From contig NZ_JAMXMX010000005.1 in NCBI RefSeq assembly GCF_024055725.1, positions 248,001 to 312,000 of the forward strand: DNA of 64,000 bases, given 5' to 3'. The position numbers and the translations under genes are program-made. Shown here piece after piece: positions 8,172 through 16,985 of the stretch; within the stretch, counting starts at the first letter, position 1, and each line of letters starts with the position of its first letter. The notes under the pieces were generated by a model. It was not told the origin of the DNA and did no database searches. It was given only the letters and a program-made list of their open reading frames with translations. The stretch comes from Actinoallomurus spadix. Its GTDB lineage: Bacteria > Actinomycetota > Actinomycetes > Streptosporangiales > Streptosporangiaceae.

Positions 8172-11039
8172 TCAGCGGGAGGCTCGGAAGAGGTGGGCGG
8201 CGGCGCCCCGGTTCGGCACCCCGAGCTTGTGCAGGATGCGGGAGACGTGGACGCCGACGGTCCGTTCACTGATGAACAGCGTCTCCGCGATCTGCCGGTT
8301 GGTCCGCCCGCTGCTCAGTAGCGCGAGCACCTCGGCCTCCCGGGCGGTGAGCCCGGGCACCGGCTCCTCCACCGGTGCGGGCTCCTCAGCCGGGACGAGG
8401 CCGAGCCGCGCCCGCCGGGCCAGGCTCTCGATCTCCGGCCGCAGCGCGTCGGCGCCGAGGGCGTCGGCGGTGGCCCACGCGGCGCGCAGCGCCTCGACCG
8501 CGCCCTCGCGCGGACCGCGGGCGGCGAGGATCGCCTCGGCCTCGCGGGTCCGGCAGTACGCCGCCCGGTAGGTCTCGCCGAGTTCCTCCCAGGCCGCGGC
8601 CGAGGAGCGCCAGAGGGCCGGATCCGGCTCCGCCATCTGGGTCGCCTCCGCCTCGGCCTGGAGACCGTACGCCTCCGACTCCGCCATCTCGGGCATCGCA
8701 TCGAGCATCGCGCGGCACTCCTCCAGGAGCGGTGCCGCGTCGCCGCGCAGCCCCACCTCCGCCCGGATTCCCGCGGCGCACAGCTCCGGCCCGATCCGGA
8801 TGAACTCGCTGCCACGGATGACGTCGAGGCCCGCTCGTACGTGGCCGCGCGCGGCCGCCAGGTCGTGCTCGAGGATCGCCAGGCGGGCCCGGCAGGCATG
8901 GTAGGAGCTGGCCAGGTCGAGGTCGTCGGTCCGGTCGACGACCTCGGCGAGGCTGGTGAGGTGACGTCGGGCGCCGTCGGAGTCGCCCCGCCGCAGGTGC
9001 AGCTCGGCCATGGCGAGCGTCACGCCCCAGCGCTGCCACGGCGGCGCCTCGATGTCCAGGACCTCGTCGACGAGCCGGTCCGCGTCGGACCAGCGTCCCA
9101 GCCGGATCAGCGCGGAGAGCGTGTTGCCGGCGGCGCACATGCAGGTCGTCCGGCCGTAGCCGAGACGCCGGCAGATGCCCACGCCCTCCATGCCGAGTTC
9201 GGCGGCCTTGGCCCAGTCGCCCGCCCACAGCAGCGCCTCGGTGTAGTTGACGTACGCGCGCCCGAGTTCCCAGGCGTCGTCGCGTTCCTTGGCGCTGCGC
9301 AGGGCCTCGGCGAGTTCGGCGAGGCCGGCGTTCATCTCGCCGAGCATGGCGAGGCTGACGCCCATGGTGTTGCGGGCGTGCCCCTCGATGTCGTGAGCGC
9401 CGACGGTGACGGCCGCCTCGACGGCCTCCCGGCAGGCCGCGACGGACTCACGGAAATGGCATTGGATCATCAGCGCGTGCCCTTGCAGCCCGCGGACGCG
9501 GGCGCGTTCGCGGGCGGACACCTCGGCGGGCAGCAGCGCGATCGCCTCGTCGTACGCCGCGCAGGCGGCGGCGAGGTCCCCGGCCACCCAGCGGATCCGG
9601 CCGACCATGGTCCACAGGCTCGCCGCGCGCGTCGGCTCGGCCGCCTCGTCGACCTCGCTCATCGCCTCTTCGGCGAGCCGTGCGGCCCGGTCCACCTCGC
9701 CCGCCGCGGTCGCGGCCTCGGCGGCGCGGCCCAGCAGTTCGGCGTGCGGCATTCCGGTGCGGGACTCGGGGTCGGGCACCTCCGGCCACAGGCGGAGAGC
9801 CCGCTCGTAGTGCGCCAGCGCGACGGCCCAGGCGTAACTGGCCTGTGCGGCCGCGGCCGCGGCCACGAAGCCGCTGAGCGCCCGGTCCGCGTCTCCGGCG
9901 GCGTGCCAGTGGCGGGCGAGTTCCGCGGACGGCCCGCGTTTCTCCAGCGCCGCCGCGACGGCGACGTGCAGCCGGCTGCGTTCGCCCGGCAGCAGTTCGG
10001 TGTACAGGGCGTCGCGCAGGAGCGCGTGACGTACGTCGTATCCGTCGTCCGTGACGACGAGGAGCCGGTGGGCGACCGCCTCGTGCAGCGCGTCGTTCAG
10101 CGCCTCGGGCGACAGCCCGGTCACCTCCGCGATCAGCTCCTCGTCGCCGACCCGGCCGATCGTGGCGACGGCGCGCAGGACCCGCCGGGTCTCGGGGGCG
10201 AGACGTTCGACGCGGGTCAGCAGCACCTCGCGGAGGCTGGCGGGCACCTCCTTCGTGGTGGGCCCGGCCGCGACCAGTTCCTCGACGAAGAAGGGGTTCC
10301 CCTCCGTCCGGGCGAACAGCGTGCCGACCTGACGGTCGGCGGGGCGGATGCCGAGGATGCCGGCCACCTGGGCGGCCACCTCCTCGCGGGAGAGGCCGGA
10401 CAGCTCGATGCGCTCGGCCCGTCCCGAGCGTTCCAGCTCCAGGACGGTGCCGTGCAGCGGATGGCCGCGCACCACTTCGTCGCTGCGGTACGTACCGACG
10501 ACGAGCAGACCGGCTCGGCGCAGGTTCGCGCCGAGCAGCGCCAGCAGGTCGGCGGAGGCCGGGTCGATCCAGTGCAGGTCCTCGAGGATCAGGACGGCGG
10601 GGCGCAGCGCGGCCATCCGCTGGAACAGCCCGAGGGCGAGTTCGTACAGCCGGCCGCGTTCGGCGCCGTCCCGCCGGGCCGGCGGCCGTCCGCACAGCTC
10701 GGGGAGGAGGGCGCCGAGTTCGCGCGGCGCCTCGCCGAGGACGTGTCCCAGTTCCTCGGCGGTGAGCTCGTCGGCCAGCGGCCGGAGCGCGGCGACGAAC
10801 GGCGCGTACGGCGCGGCGCCCTCGGCCAGGTCGAGGCAGCCCCCCGTGAACACCAGGGCGTCACGCCGCCGTGCGTGCTCGGTGAAGGTGGTGACCAGCC
10901 GAGACTTGCCGATCCCGGCGTCGCCCGAGACGAAGAGCAGGACGGACGAACCACCCTGCGCCTGGGTCAGGGCGGCGTCGAGTCGGTCGAGTTCAGCGGC
11001 ACGGCCGATGAGCGTGGGACACGAAACCCGCCTTGTCAC
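8172..11039 (-). CDS. LuxR-family regulator with AAA ATPase domain (LAL type)
   Basis: The 955-aa protein is a large ATP-binding LuxR regulator of the MalT/LAL class. Residues about 10-190 form an AAA domain with Walker A GDAGIGKSR and Walker B LILEDLHW. Residues about 330-880 are TPR-like helical repeats. The last 65 form a LuxR helix-turn-helix (LTAREAEVLALLSSGRTNRQ). Such proteins switch on neighbouring metabolic or antibiotic genes in response to an inducer that binds the repeats. The nearest candidate target is the divergent methyltransferase at 11166. The GTG start has no clear ribosome-binding site. Confidence 0.9.
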   Translation of the reverse strand: MTRRVSCPTLIGRAAELDRLDAALTQAQGGSSVLLFVSGDAGIGKSRLVTTFTEHARRRDALVFTGGCLDLAEGAAPYAPFVAALRPLADELTAEELGHVLGEAPRELGALLPELCGRPPARRDGAERGRLYELALGLFQRMAALRPAVLILEDLHWIDPASADLLALLGANLRRAGLLVVGTYRSDEVVRGHPLHGTVLELERSGRAERIELSGLSREEVAAQVAGILGIRPADRQVGTLFARTEGNPFFVEELVAAGPTTKEVPASLREVLLTRVERLAPETRRVLRAVATIGRVGDEELIAEVTGLSPEALNDALHEAVAHRLLVVTDDGYDVRHALLRDALYTELLPGERSRLHVAVAAALEKRGPSAELARHWHAAGDADRALSGFVAAAAAAQASYAWAVALAHYERALRLWPEVPDPESRTGMPHAELLGRAAEAATAAGEVDRAARLAEEAMSEVDEAAEPTRAASLWTMVGRIRWVAGDLAAACAAYDEAIALLPAEVSARERARVRGLQGHALMIQCHFRESVAACREAVEAAVTVGAHDIEGHARNTMGVSLAMLGEMNAGLAELAEALRSAKERDDAWELGRAYVNYTEALLWAGDWAKAAELGMEGVGICRRLGYGRTTCMCAAGNTLSALIRLGRWSDADRLVDEVLDIEAPPWQRWGVTLAMAELHLRRGDSDGARRHLTSLAEVVDRTDDLDLASSYHACRARLAILEHDLAAARGHVRAGLDVIRGSEFIRIGPELCAAGIRAEVGLRGDAAPLLEECRAMLDAMPEMAESEAYGLQAEAEATQMAEPDPALWRSSAAAWEELGETYRAAYCRTREAEAILAARGPREGAVEALRAAWATADALGADALRPEIESLARRARLGLVPAEEPAPVEEPVPGLTAREAEVLALLSSGRTNRQIAETLFISERTVGVHVSRILHKLGVPNRGAAAHLFRASR

Positions 11040-11048
11040 ATGGCGAGT

Positions 11049-11074
11049 ATGTAGTAAATAACCCCTACATGTAG
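11049..11074. promoter_or_regulatory. Inverted repeat in the divergent LAL/methyltransferase region
   Basis: ATGTAG at 11049 is mirrored by CTACAT at 11065, and CTACATGTAG at 11065-11074 is itself a perfect 10-bp palindrome. It lies in an unusually A+T-rich gap immediately upstream of the LAL start. It is a good candidate operator or promoter core, but the binding protein is unknown. Confidence 0.45.
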
Positions 11075-11165
11075 TTGAAAAGTAAGCAATTATGCTGATG
11101 CATCCCGATGGGCCGCGTCATGATCATGGGGCCATCGGCCGGCAGTCGACACGGAGGACGCGACG

Positions 11166-11933
11166 ATGGGGACCGTACAGGTCCGTCAGCACCGCGGCAC
11201 CCCCTGCACGCGCGTGCGTGAGGAGCAGGTCCGCCCCCTCTACGCCGCGGCCATCGCGGCGCTGGAGCCGCAGCCCGGCACCCGCCTGCTGCACGTCGGC
11301 TGCGGAACCGGAACGGCCCTGGCCCTCGCCGCCTTCACCGGCGCCGACCTCGCCGGCCTGGATCCCTCCCCCGACCTGCTGGCGTACGCGCGGGACCGGC
11401 TGCCGGACGCGGACCTGCGCGCCGCCGAGACCACCGAGCTGCCCTACGACCGTGGCTGCTTCGACCAGGTGATGGCGTTCGATGCCGTCCAGTACGCGGC
11501 GGCGCCCGCGGCGGCCGTCGCGGAGCTGGCCCGTGTCACCCGGCCGGGCGGCGTCGTCGCCATCGGCCTGTGGCACAACTGGTCCGGCCGCGAGGCGAGC
11601 GCCTTCCTCAGCGCCGTACGGGGCCGGGTGCCCACGCCGCCCACGGACGGCCCGCCCGTGCACGATCTGTTCCGGCTGCGCGAGGTCATGGTGGAGGCGG
11701 GACTCGACGTCTTCGCCAGCGCGGAGGTCACCCATCGGCACGACTTCGCCTCCCTCGACCACGCGTGGGAGTCCATGACGACCTCACCCAATGTCGCCCG
11801 CGCGATCGACGTCATGGGCGTGGAGGCCGCGCACGAGATCTTCGTCGCCAACTTCGCGACCATGCAGCGCGCCGACGGCTCCATCCAGCAGGAGCACCTC
11901 TACCAGTACGCCCTCGGCCGCGCCACGAGCTGA
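11166..11933 (+). CDS. Class I SAM-dependent methyltransferase
   Basis: The 255-aa protein has the Rossmann methyltransferase signature. Motif I is LLHVGCGTGTALALA (about residues 41-55), the acidic ribose-binding loop is LAGLDPSPDLL, then ELPYDRGCFDQVMAFDAVQY and a post-III loop RVTRPGGVVAI. This is the UbiE/Methyltransf_11 pattern that usually methylates small molecules. ATG 11166 has GGAGG 8 nt before it. It is transcribed away from the LAL regulator, which may control it. Confidence 0.85.
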   Translation: MGTVQVRQHRGTPCTRVREEQVRPLYAAAIAALEPQPGTRLLHVGCGTGTALALAAFTGADLAGLDPSPDLLAYARDRLPDADLRAAETTELPYDRGCFDQVMAFDAVQYAAAPAAAVAELARVTRPGGVVAIGLWHNWSGREASAFLSAVRGRVPTPPTDGPPVHDLFRLREVMVEAGLDVFASAEVTHRHDFASLDHAWESMTTSPNVARAIDVMGVEAAHEIFVANFATMQRADGSIQQEHLYQYALGRATS

Positions 11934-12054
11934 ACCGCGGCGCCGCCCGTGTGGTCGGACGCGGGGCCGGCCCATCGAGCGTGTCGGCCGGGGCCACCGG
12001 CGCTATGGTTACCTCTCGCGTGACCGACGGTAAGAGCGGGAGGAGGACGGCCAG

Positions 12055-13800
12055 ATGCCCGAGGGTCATCCGCTGCGACCGGGCGATCCCACGCGGCTCG
12101 GGACGTACCACCTCGTAGGACGCCTCGGCGAGGGCACGCAGGGAGTCGTCTACCTCGGCCGCGACGACGCCGGGACACACGTGGCGATCAAACTCCTGCA
12201 CGCCCGCATGGCGGCCCATCCGCACGCGCGCGACCGGTTCGTCCGGGAGCTGGACGCCGCCAAGAAGGTCGCGCGGTTCTGCACCGCGCAGGTCCTCGCC
12301 GCCGACCTCGCCGGCGACCGGCCGTACATCGTCAGCGAGTACGTCGAGGGCCGGTCGCTGCGATCGCAGATCCTCACCGACGGCCCCCGGTCCGGCGGCG
12401 CCCTGGAACGGCTGGCGATCAGCACGCTGACCGCCCTCGCCGCGATCCACAAGGCCGGGATCGTGCACCGGGACTTCAACCCGCAGAACGTCCTGCTCGG
12501 CGAGGACGGTCCCCGGGTCATCGACTTCGGCATCGCCCGTGCCCTCGGGACCACCCGCCGGAACGAGAGCAACACCCTCGGTACGCCCGCGTACATGGCC
12601 CCCGAACAGATCACGGGCGGCGAGCTCGGCCCGCCGGTCGACATGTTCGCCTGGGGCGGCACGATCCTGTTCGCCGCGACCGGCCGCCCGCCGTTCGGCA
12701 ACGACTCGGTGTCCACGGTGATGGACCGGATCGTGCGCACCGACCCGGACCTCGGCCCGCTGCCGGAGCCGCTGCGCTCCGTCGTCGCCGCCTGCCTGGC
12801 CAAGGACCCGGCGCGCCGGCCCACCGCCCAGGACGCCCAGGCCGCGCTGCTCGGGCAGGAGCCCGTCGGCGCGCTTGCGATCCCGACCGCGTACGAGCCC
12901 CCGAACCCGGACCCGCCGGCGCACGAACCCCCGGGATCGGGCCCGTGGGCGTTCGGGCCGTCGGCGCCGAACCCCGGGGGCGGCCGGTCCGGCGGGACCT
13001 CCGCTCCGCACGCCGGGACCGCCGGGGCCCAGTGGACGGCCGGGCCCTTCGGAACCGCATCCGCATCCGCGGGAGCCTCCGGGATCGGTGGAATCCACGG
13101 GACCGGCGCCGGACCCGGGGCCGCGGGGACGGACGGGGGGCTCCGCGGCGGCGCGGAGCCCGTGTCCCGGCGCCCGACGGCGCGCTGGGCGGTCGGCGCG
13201 GGCGCCGCGACGGCCCTGGTGGCGCTCGTCCTCACGCTCTTGCTGTGGCCCGACGGCGACGGCGCGACCGGATCGCAGAAGGCGGCGGCCGTCGCCGCGA
13301 CGCCGTCGCCGCGGTCGTCGTCCCCGGCGCCGGGCACGTCCCCGGACGACACTCTGCGCCGGGGCGGGACGCCGGCACCGACCCCGACCCCCGGCAGGAG
13401 CAAGAAGAAGGGCTCAGCCGGGGCGAAGGCGGGCTGCCGCGACTACGCCCGCGCGTACGGGCTGCCCGGCACCGGAACGGTGATCTTCAAGGGCACGATC
13501 TGCCGGAGGGTCTACTCCGGAACGTTCGTCCTTGCCGACACGAAACCGAAGGACGGCTTCGAGGTCTGCGCCCAGCTGCGCGGTCACCTGACGGGGTCGC
13601 CGGGCGGTTTCATCAGCACCGCGCTGATCTCCTCCAGGACCCACGGTGTGCAGTCGGTCGACAACGGGCCGACCGTGCGGTTCGGCGCCAAGACCAAACG
13701 GACCGAGGACTGGGTCCAGGTGAACGCCGGTCGCTGCCGCCGCTCGGGCAAGACCCTCACCTCGTCCTGGCAGACCCACGAGCGGCTCGCCACCGGCTGA
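12055..13800 (+). CDS. Membrane-anchored Ser/Thr protein kinase with a variant catalytic loop
   Basis: The 581-aa protein has a Hanks-type kinase domain at about residues 16-275: GEGTQGVVY glycine loop, VAIK (Lys46), HRDFNPQN catalytic loop (Asp140) and DFG (Asp157). The lysine normally two residues after the catalytic Asp is Asn142 here. A Pro/Gly-rich linker (about 280-370) leads to one transmembrane helix near residues 379-398. The extracellular part has a Ser/Pro/Thr stretch and a small cysteine-containing domain, probably a sensor. ATG 12055 follows GGAGG. Confidence 0.88.
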   Translation: MPEGHPLRPGDPTRLGTYHLVGRLGEGTQGVVYLGRDDAGTHVAIKLLHARMAAHPHARDRFVRELDAAKKVARFCTAQVLAADLAGDRPYIVSEYVEGRSLRSQILTDGPRSGGALERLAISTLTALAAIHKAGIVHRDFNPQNVLLGEDGPRVIDFGIARALGTTRRNESNTLGTPAYMAPEQITGGELGPPVDMFAWGGTILFAATGRPPFGNDSVSTVMDRIVRTDPDLGPLPEPLRSVVAACLAKDPARRPTAQDAQAALLGQEPVGALAIPTAYEPPNPDPPAHEPPGSGPWAFGPSAPNPGGGRSGGTSAPHAGTAGAQWTAGPFGTASASAGASGIGGIHGTGAGPGAAGTDGGLRGGAEPVSRRPTARWAVGAGAATALVALVLTLLLWPDGDGATGSQKAAAVAATPSPRSSSPAPGTSPDDTLRRGGTPAPTPTPGRSKKKGSAGAKAGCRDYARAYGLPGTGTVIFKGTICRRVYSGTFVLADTKPKDGFEVCAQLRGHLTGSPGGFISTALISSRTHGVQSVDNGPTVRFGAKTKRTEDWVQVNAGRCRRSGKTLTSSWQTHERLATG

Positions 13801-13822
13801 TCTTGCCGCGGCCGGGCGGCGC

Positions 13823-14710
13823 TCAGCGCGCGTTCAGCAGCTCGGTGATCCTCATGAACCCGTCCGCGCCGTGCCCCTGCTCGATCACGCGGCGCGCCAG
13901 ATCCTGGACCACGCGCATCACACCGGCGTCGATGCCATGGGCTTCGGAGGCGTGCACGATGTGGGCGATGGACGACGCCGCCGACGTGATCGGGTTGATC
14001 TCGCCGGAGAACGTCTTGTCGTCCACGTCCTGGGCGAACCGCTCGAAGATCGATGGGAGGAAGGCGCTGATCCCCGCGGCGAACGGCGCCAGCTGGCGCG
14101 CGCCGATCCCTTCGGCCCGCGCCACCGCCAGCGCGTGCGCGTAGCCCGCCATCGTGGTCCAGAAGATGTCGAGCAACGCGAGGTCGTACGCGGCGGCCCG
14201 GCCGATCTCCGCGCCGAGGTAGGTGTGGGTGCCGCCCAGGCTCTCCAGCACCGGCTCGTGCCGCCGGTAGAGCTCCTCCGGACCGCTGTGGATGAACGCC
14301 GCGCCCGGCGTCCCGATCGTGGTGGCCGGGGTCATGATCGCGCCGTCCAGGTAGCCGATGCCGTGCTCGGCCGCCCACGCGGCGGTGTCCCGGGCCCGGT
14401 CGGGCGTGTCCGCGGTCAGGTTCACGACCGCGCGCCCCTTCAGCGCGTCGGCGACCGCGTCCCGCCGCAGGACGGCGTCCACCGCGCCGTAGTCGACCAC
14501 GCAGATCAGGGTCAGCCCGCTCGCGGCGACCGCAGCCTCGGGTGATGGGGCGCCGGCCGCGCCGCGCTCGGTCAGTTCCCGGTCCTTGCCGGCCGTCCGG
14601 TTCCACACCGTCGTGGGCAGGCCGGCGTCGAGGAGCGCGCCCGCCAGCGCGCGGCCCATCGGCCCGAGGCCGAGCACGGTGACGGCAGAATCCGTGGTGT
14701 TGGAAATCAT
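13823..14710 (-). CDS. NAD(P)-dependent imine-reductase-like oxidoreductase
   Basis: The 295-aa protein has an N-terminal Rossmann domain, VTVLGLGPMGRALAGALL with WNRT, which suits NADPH. The all-helical C-terminal domain contains ALLDIFWTTMAGY and EGIGARQLAPF and ends GHGADGF. That is the beta-hydroxyacid-dehydrogenase/imine-reductase architecture, reducing cyclic imines or related carbonyls. ATG 14710 has AGGAG 7 nt upstream. It diverges from an HxlR regulator with only 36 bp between start codons and a palindrome there, so it is very likely that regulator's target. Confidence 0.82.
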   Translation of the reverse strand: MISNTTDSAVTVLGLGPMGRALAGALLDAGLPTTVWNRTAGKDRELTERGAAGAPSPEAAVAASGLTLICVVDYGAVDAVLRRDAVADALKGRAVVNLTADTPDRARDTAAWAAEHGIGYLDGAIMTPATTIGTPGAAFIHSGPEELYRRHEPVLESLGGTHTYLGAEIGRAAAYDLALLDIFWTTMAGYAHALAVARAEGIGARQLAPFAAGISAFLPSIFERFAQDVDDKTFSGEINPITSAASSIAHIVHASEAHGIDAGVMRVVQDLARRVIEQGHGADGFMRITELLNAR

Positions 14711-14714
14711 GATT

Positions 14715-14728
14715 CGACTCCTGAGTCG
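14715..14728. promoter_or_regulatory. Palindromic operator between imine reductase and HxlR regulator
   Basis: CGACTC-CT-GAGTCG is a perfect 6-bp inverted repeat with a 2-bp centre. It overlaps the ribosome-binding site of the minus-strand gene and lies inside the 36-bp gap. HxlR proteins bind as dimers to such sites; assignment to this regulator is inference. Confidence 0.5.
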
Positions 14729-14746
14729 TCGATGGAGGGGATGACG

Positions 14747-15097
14747 ATGACGCGCAGCCGTGCACGGGACACCAATGTCTGCGGAGTGACCGCCGCGATC
14801 GCGGTGATCGACGGCAAATGGAAGACGATCCTGCTCTGGATACTGGAATCGCGTCCTCACCGTCCCGGTGAACTGCGCCGGCGGCTACCCGGCCTCACCG
14901 AGAAGGTGCTGACTCAGACGCTCCGGGAGATGGAGGCCGATGGTCTCGTCCACCGGGAGGTGCACGACGGGCGGCCGTTGAAGACCGTGTACTCCCTGAC
15001 CGAGTTCGGCCGTGATCTGTCCGAAGCGCTGACGCCGCTGTCCGACTGGGGCCACCGGCGTCTGGAGAAGCTCGCCGAATCCCAGCCGGTCCGCTGA
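14747..15097 (+). CDS. HxlR-family winged-helix transcriptional regulator
   Basis: The 116-aa protein matches the HxlR family: a conserved Cys near the N-terminus (DTNVCGVTAAIAVIDGKWK), then ILLWILESRPHRPGELRRRLPGLTEKVLTQTL and the wing REVHDGRPLKTVYSLTEFG. These regulators sense aldehydes, quinones or oxidants, often through that cysteine, and usually control a divergent oxidoreductase, as here. Three in-frame ATGs (14732, 14741, 14747) exist; GGAGG at 14735 is best placed for 14747. Confidence 0.88.
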   Translation: MTRSRARDTNVCGVTAAIAVIDGKWKTILLWILESRPHRPGELRRRLPGLTEKVLTQTLREMEADGLVHREVHDGRPLKTVYSLTEFGRDLSEALTPLSDWGHRRLEKLAESQPVR

Positions 15098-15136
15098 TAC
15101 ATCGCCGTCCCTCCGCGTCATTTCTCGCGGCCGTTT

Positions 15137-15164
15137 CCCCGGACAGGACGATTCCTGTCCGGGG
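15137..15164 (+). terminator. Hairpin terminator after the HxlR gene
   Basis: A perfect 12-bp stem (15137-15148 with 15153-15164) with a 4-nt loop lies 39 bp after the HxlR stop. There is no T-run. It is the clearest terminator-shaped element in this gap. Confidence 0.65.
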
Positions 15165-15219
15165 TCATGCCGTGGAACATCCAGGACCAAGCTTCGGGTA
15201 ACCCAATTCCGCCGACAAG

Positions 15220-15239
15220 TACCCACAAAAAGGTGGGTA
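15220..15239. promoter_or_regulatory. Inverted repeat upstream of the PhoD-like gene
   Basis: TACCCAC at 15220 pairs with GTGGGTA at 15233 across six bases. It lies about 150 bp before the PhoD-like start. It could be an operator or a second, weak terminator. The rest of the 290-bp gap shows nothing else. Confidence 0.3.
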
Positions 15240-15387
15240 TCCGGAAGCGCCGTGGTGCGGCGAGAGAGCCGGTTCCTCTCACACGGCGCTCGGGCGGGCG
15301 ACGGGGTCACACTGCGTCCACCGAATGTTGACCGGCCGGTCAGCGGCACGTCTCACCGCCCTCAGCGACGCGATCTGAACTGAGGGC

Positions 15388-16965
15388 GTGGATCTGACAC
15401 GCCGGAGCCTCCTGATCGGCGCGGCCGGGCTCCCGCTGGCCTCGCGGACGACGGGCGACCCCTTCACGCTGGGTGTCGCATCGGGTGATCCCACGGCCGA
15501 CGGCATCGTCCTGTGGACCCGCCTGGCGCCCCGGCCGCTCGCCGACGGCGGCCTCGGGGGCATGCCGGACCGTGACGTCGACGTCGAGTGGCAGCTCGCC
15601 GAGGACGAGCGGTTCACCCGCGTCGTACGGTCCGGCACCGCCACCGCGCGGCCGTCGTGGGCGCACAGCGTGCACGTCGAGCCCGCGGGGCTGCGGCCGG
15701 GCCGGGAGTACTTCTACCGGTTCCGCACCGGCGGCCACCTCTCGCCGACGGGCCGGACGCGAACCGCCCCCGCCCCGGGCACGGCACCGGACCTGGCGTT
15801 CGGCGTGGTGTCGTGCTCCAACTACGAACACGGCTATTTCACCGCCTACCGGCGCCTCGCCGACCAGCAGCCGGACCTCGTCCTGCACCTCGGCGACTAC
15901 ATCTACGAGTACGGGCCCGGCGGCTACGAGAACTCGACCGGGACGATCGTCCGCTCCCATACCGAGCACCGGTGCCAGACGCTCGCGCAGTTCCGGCTCC
16001 GGCACGCGCAGTACAAGACCGACCCGGACCTGCGCGCGCTGCACGCCCTCGCCCCGTGGATCGCCGTCAATGACGACCACGAGGTCGAGAACGACTGGGC
16101 CGGCGCCCACCCGGGCACGTCCGGGCGGCCGCACTTCACTCAGCGCAAGATCGCGGGTTACCGCGCCTACTACGAGCACATGCCGCTACGCCGCTCCGCG
16201 CTGCCCCGTGGATCCGGCATTCGGCTCCACCGGCGGCTGGCCTGGGGAGACCTGGCGACGTTCCACGTCCTGGACACCCGGCAGTTCCGTGACGAACAGC
16301 CGTGCGACGACGGTCTGCGCGCCGGCTGCGCCGCCCGCCTGGCCCCCGGCCGGACGCTGGTCGGGTCCGCCCAGCGGGCCTGGCTCGCCGCCGGGCTGCG
16401 CGCCTCCCGGACCCGCTGGAACATGCTGGCCCAGCAGATCTTCATGGCCCAGCACGACTACCACCTCGGGCCGGGCAAGGAGGTGGTGGTCGACACCTGG
16501 GACGGGTACACCGCCGACCGGGACCGGGTCCTGGGCGACATCGCCGCCTCGGGCGCCCGGAATCCCGTGGTCCTGACCGGCGACATCCACTGTCACTACG
16601 CGAGCGACCTGCTCGCCGACTTCGACGACCTGGACTCGCGGCGGATCGGCGTCGAGCTGGTGACCACTTCGGTGACGAGCGACGGCGACGGCTACGACAC
16701 ACCGGCGGCCCTCGCGGCCGAACTCGCCGAGAACCCGCACATCGCCTACGCCGACCAGCGCCGTGGCTTCATCGCCGCCCGGCTGACGCCCACGGAACTG
16801 CGGGCCGACTTCCACACGCTCCCGTACGTGACGAAGCGGCACGCGCCCAGCACCGTCGCGGCGAGCTTCACCGTCGCCGACGGCACCCACCGCCTCTCCC
16901 GGTCCGCCGTGCCGGGCCGGCGTGCTCCCCAGGCCGCGGCGGCCGGGGCGCCTCGCCGTTCCTGA
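15388..16965 (+). CDS. Secreted alkaline phosphatase D-like phosphodiesterase (PhoD family)
   Basis: The 525-aa enzyme starts with a short twin-arginine-type leader, LTRRSLLIGAAGLPLAS, suggesting Tat export with bound metal. The PhoD N-domain shows ASGDPTADGIVLWTRLAP. The catalytic domain shows VVSCSNYEHGYFTAY, HLGDYIYEYG, VNDDHEVENDW and LTGDIHCHYAS, ligands of the iron/calcium centre in PhoD enzymes. It would release phosphate from phosphodiesters or teichoic acids outside the cell. No Pho box was recognised. The leader is shorter than usual and GTG 15388 is the only sensible start. Confidence 0.88.
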   Translation: MDLTRRSLLIGAAGLPLASRTTGDPFTLGVASGDPTADGIVLWTRLAPRPLADGGLGGMPDRDVDVEWQLAEDERFTRVVRSGTATARPSWAHSVHVEPAGLRPGREYFYRFRTGGHLSPTGRTRTAPAPGTAPDLAFGVVSCSNYEHGYFTAYRRLADQQPDLVLHLGDYIYEYGPGGYENSTGTIVRSHTEHRCQTLAQFRLRHAQYKTDPDLRALHALAPWIAVNDDHEVENDWAGAHPGTSGRPHFTQRKIAGYRAYYEHMPLRRSALPRGSGIRLHRRLAWGDLATFHVLDTRQFRDEQPCDDGLRAGCAARLAPGRTLVGSAQRAWLAAGLRASRTRWNMLAQQIFMAQHDYHLGPGKEVVVDTWDGYTADRDRVLGDIAASGARNPVVLTGDIHCHYASDLLADFDDLDSRRIGVELVTTSVTSDGDGYDTPAALAAELAENPHIAYADQRRGFIAARLTPTELRADFHTLPYVTKRHAPSTVAASFTVADGTHRLSRSAVPGRRAPQAAAAGAPRRS

Positions 16966-16985
16966 GCAGGCCGCTCCCGGGAGGC

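Noticed and set aside
8841-11054. A 737-codon plus-strand frame across the LAL regulator
   Set aside because: Antisense shadow; no domain, while the minus strand has Walker, TPR and LuxR motifs.
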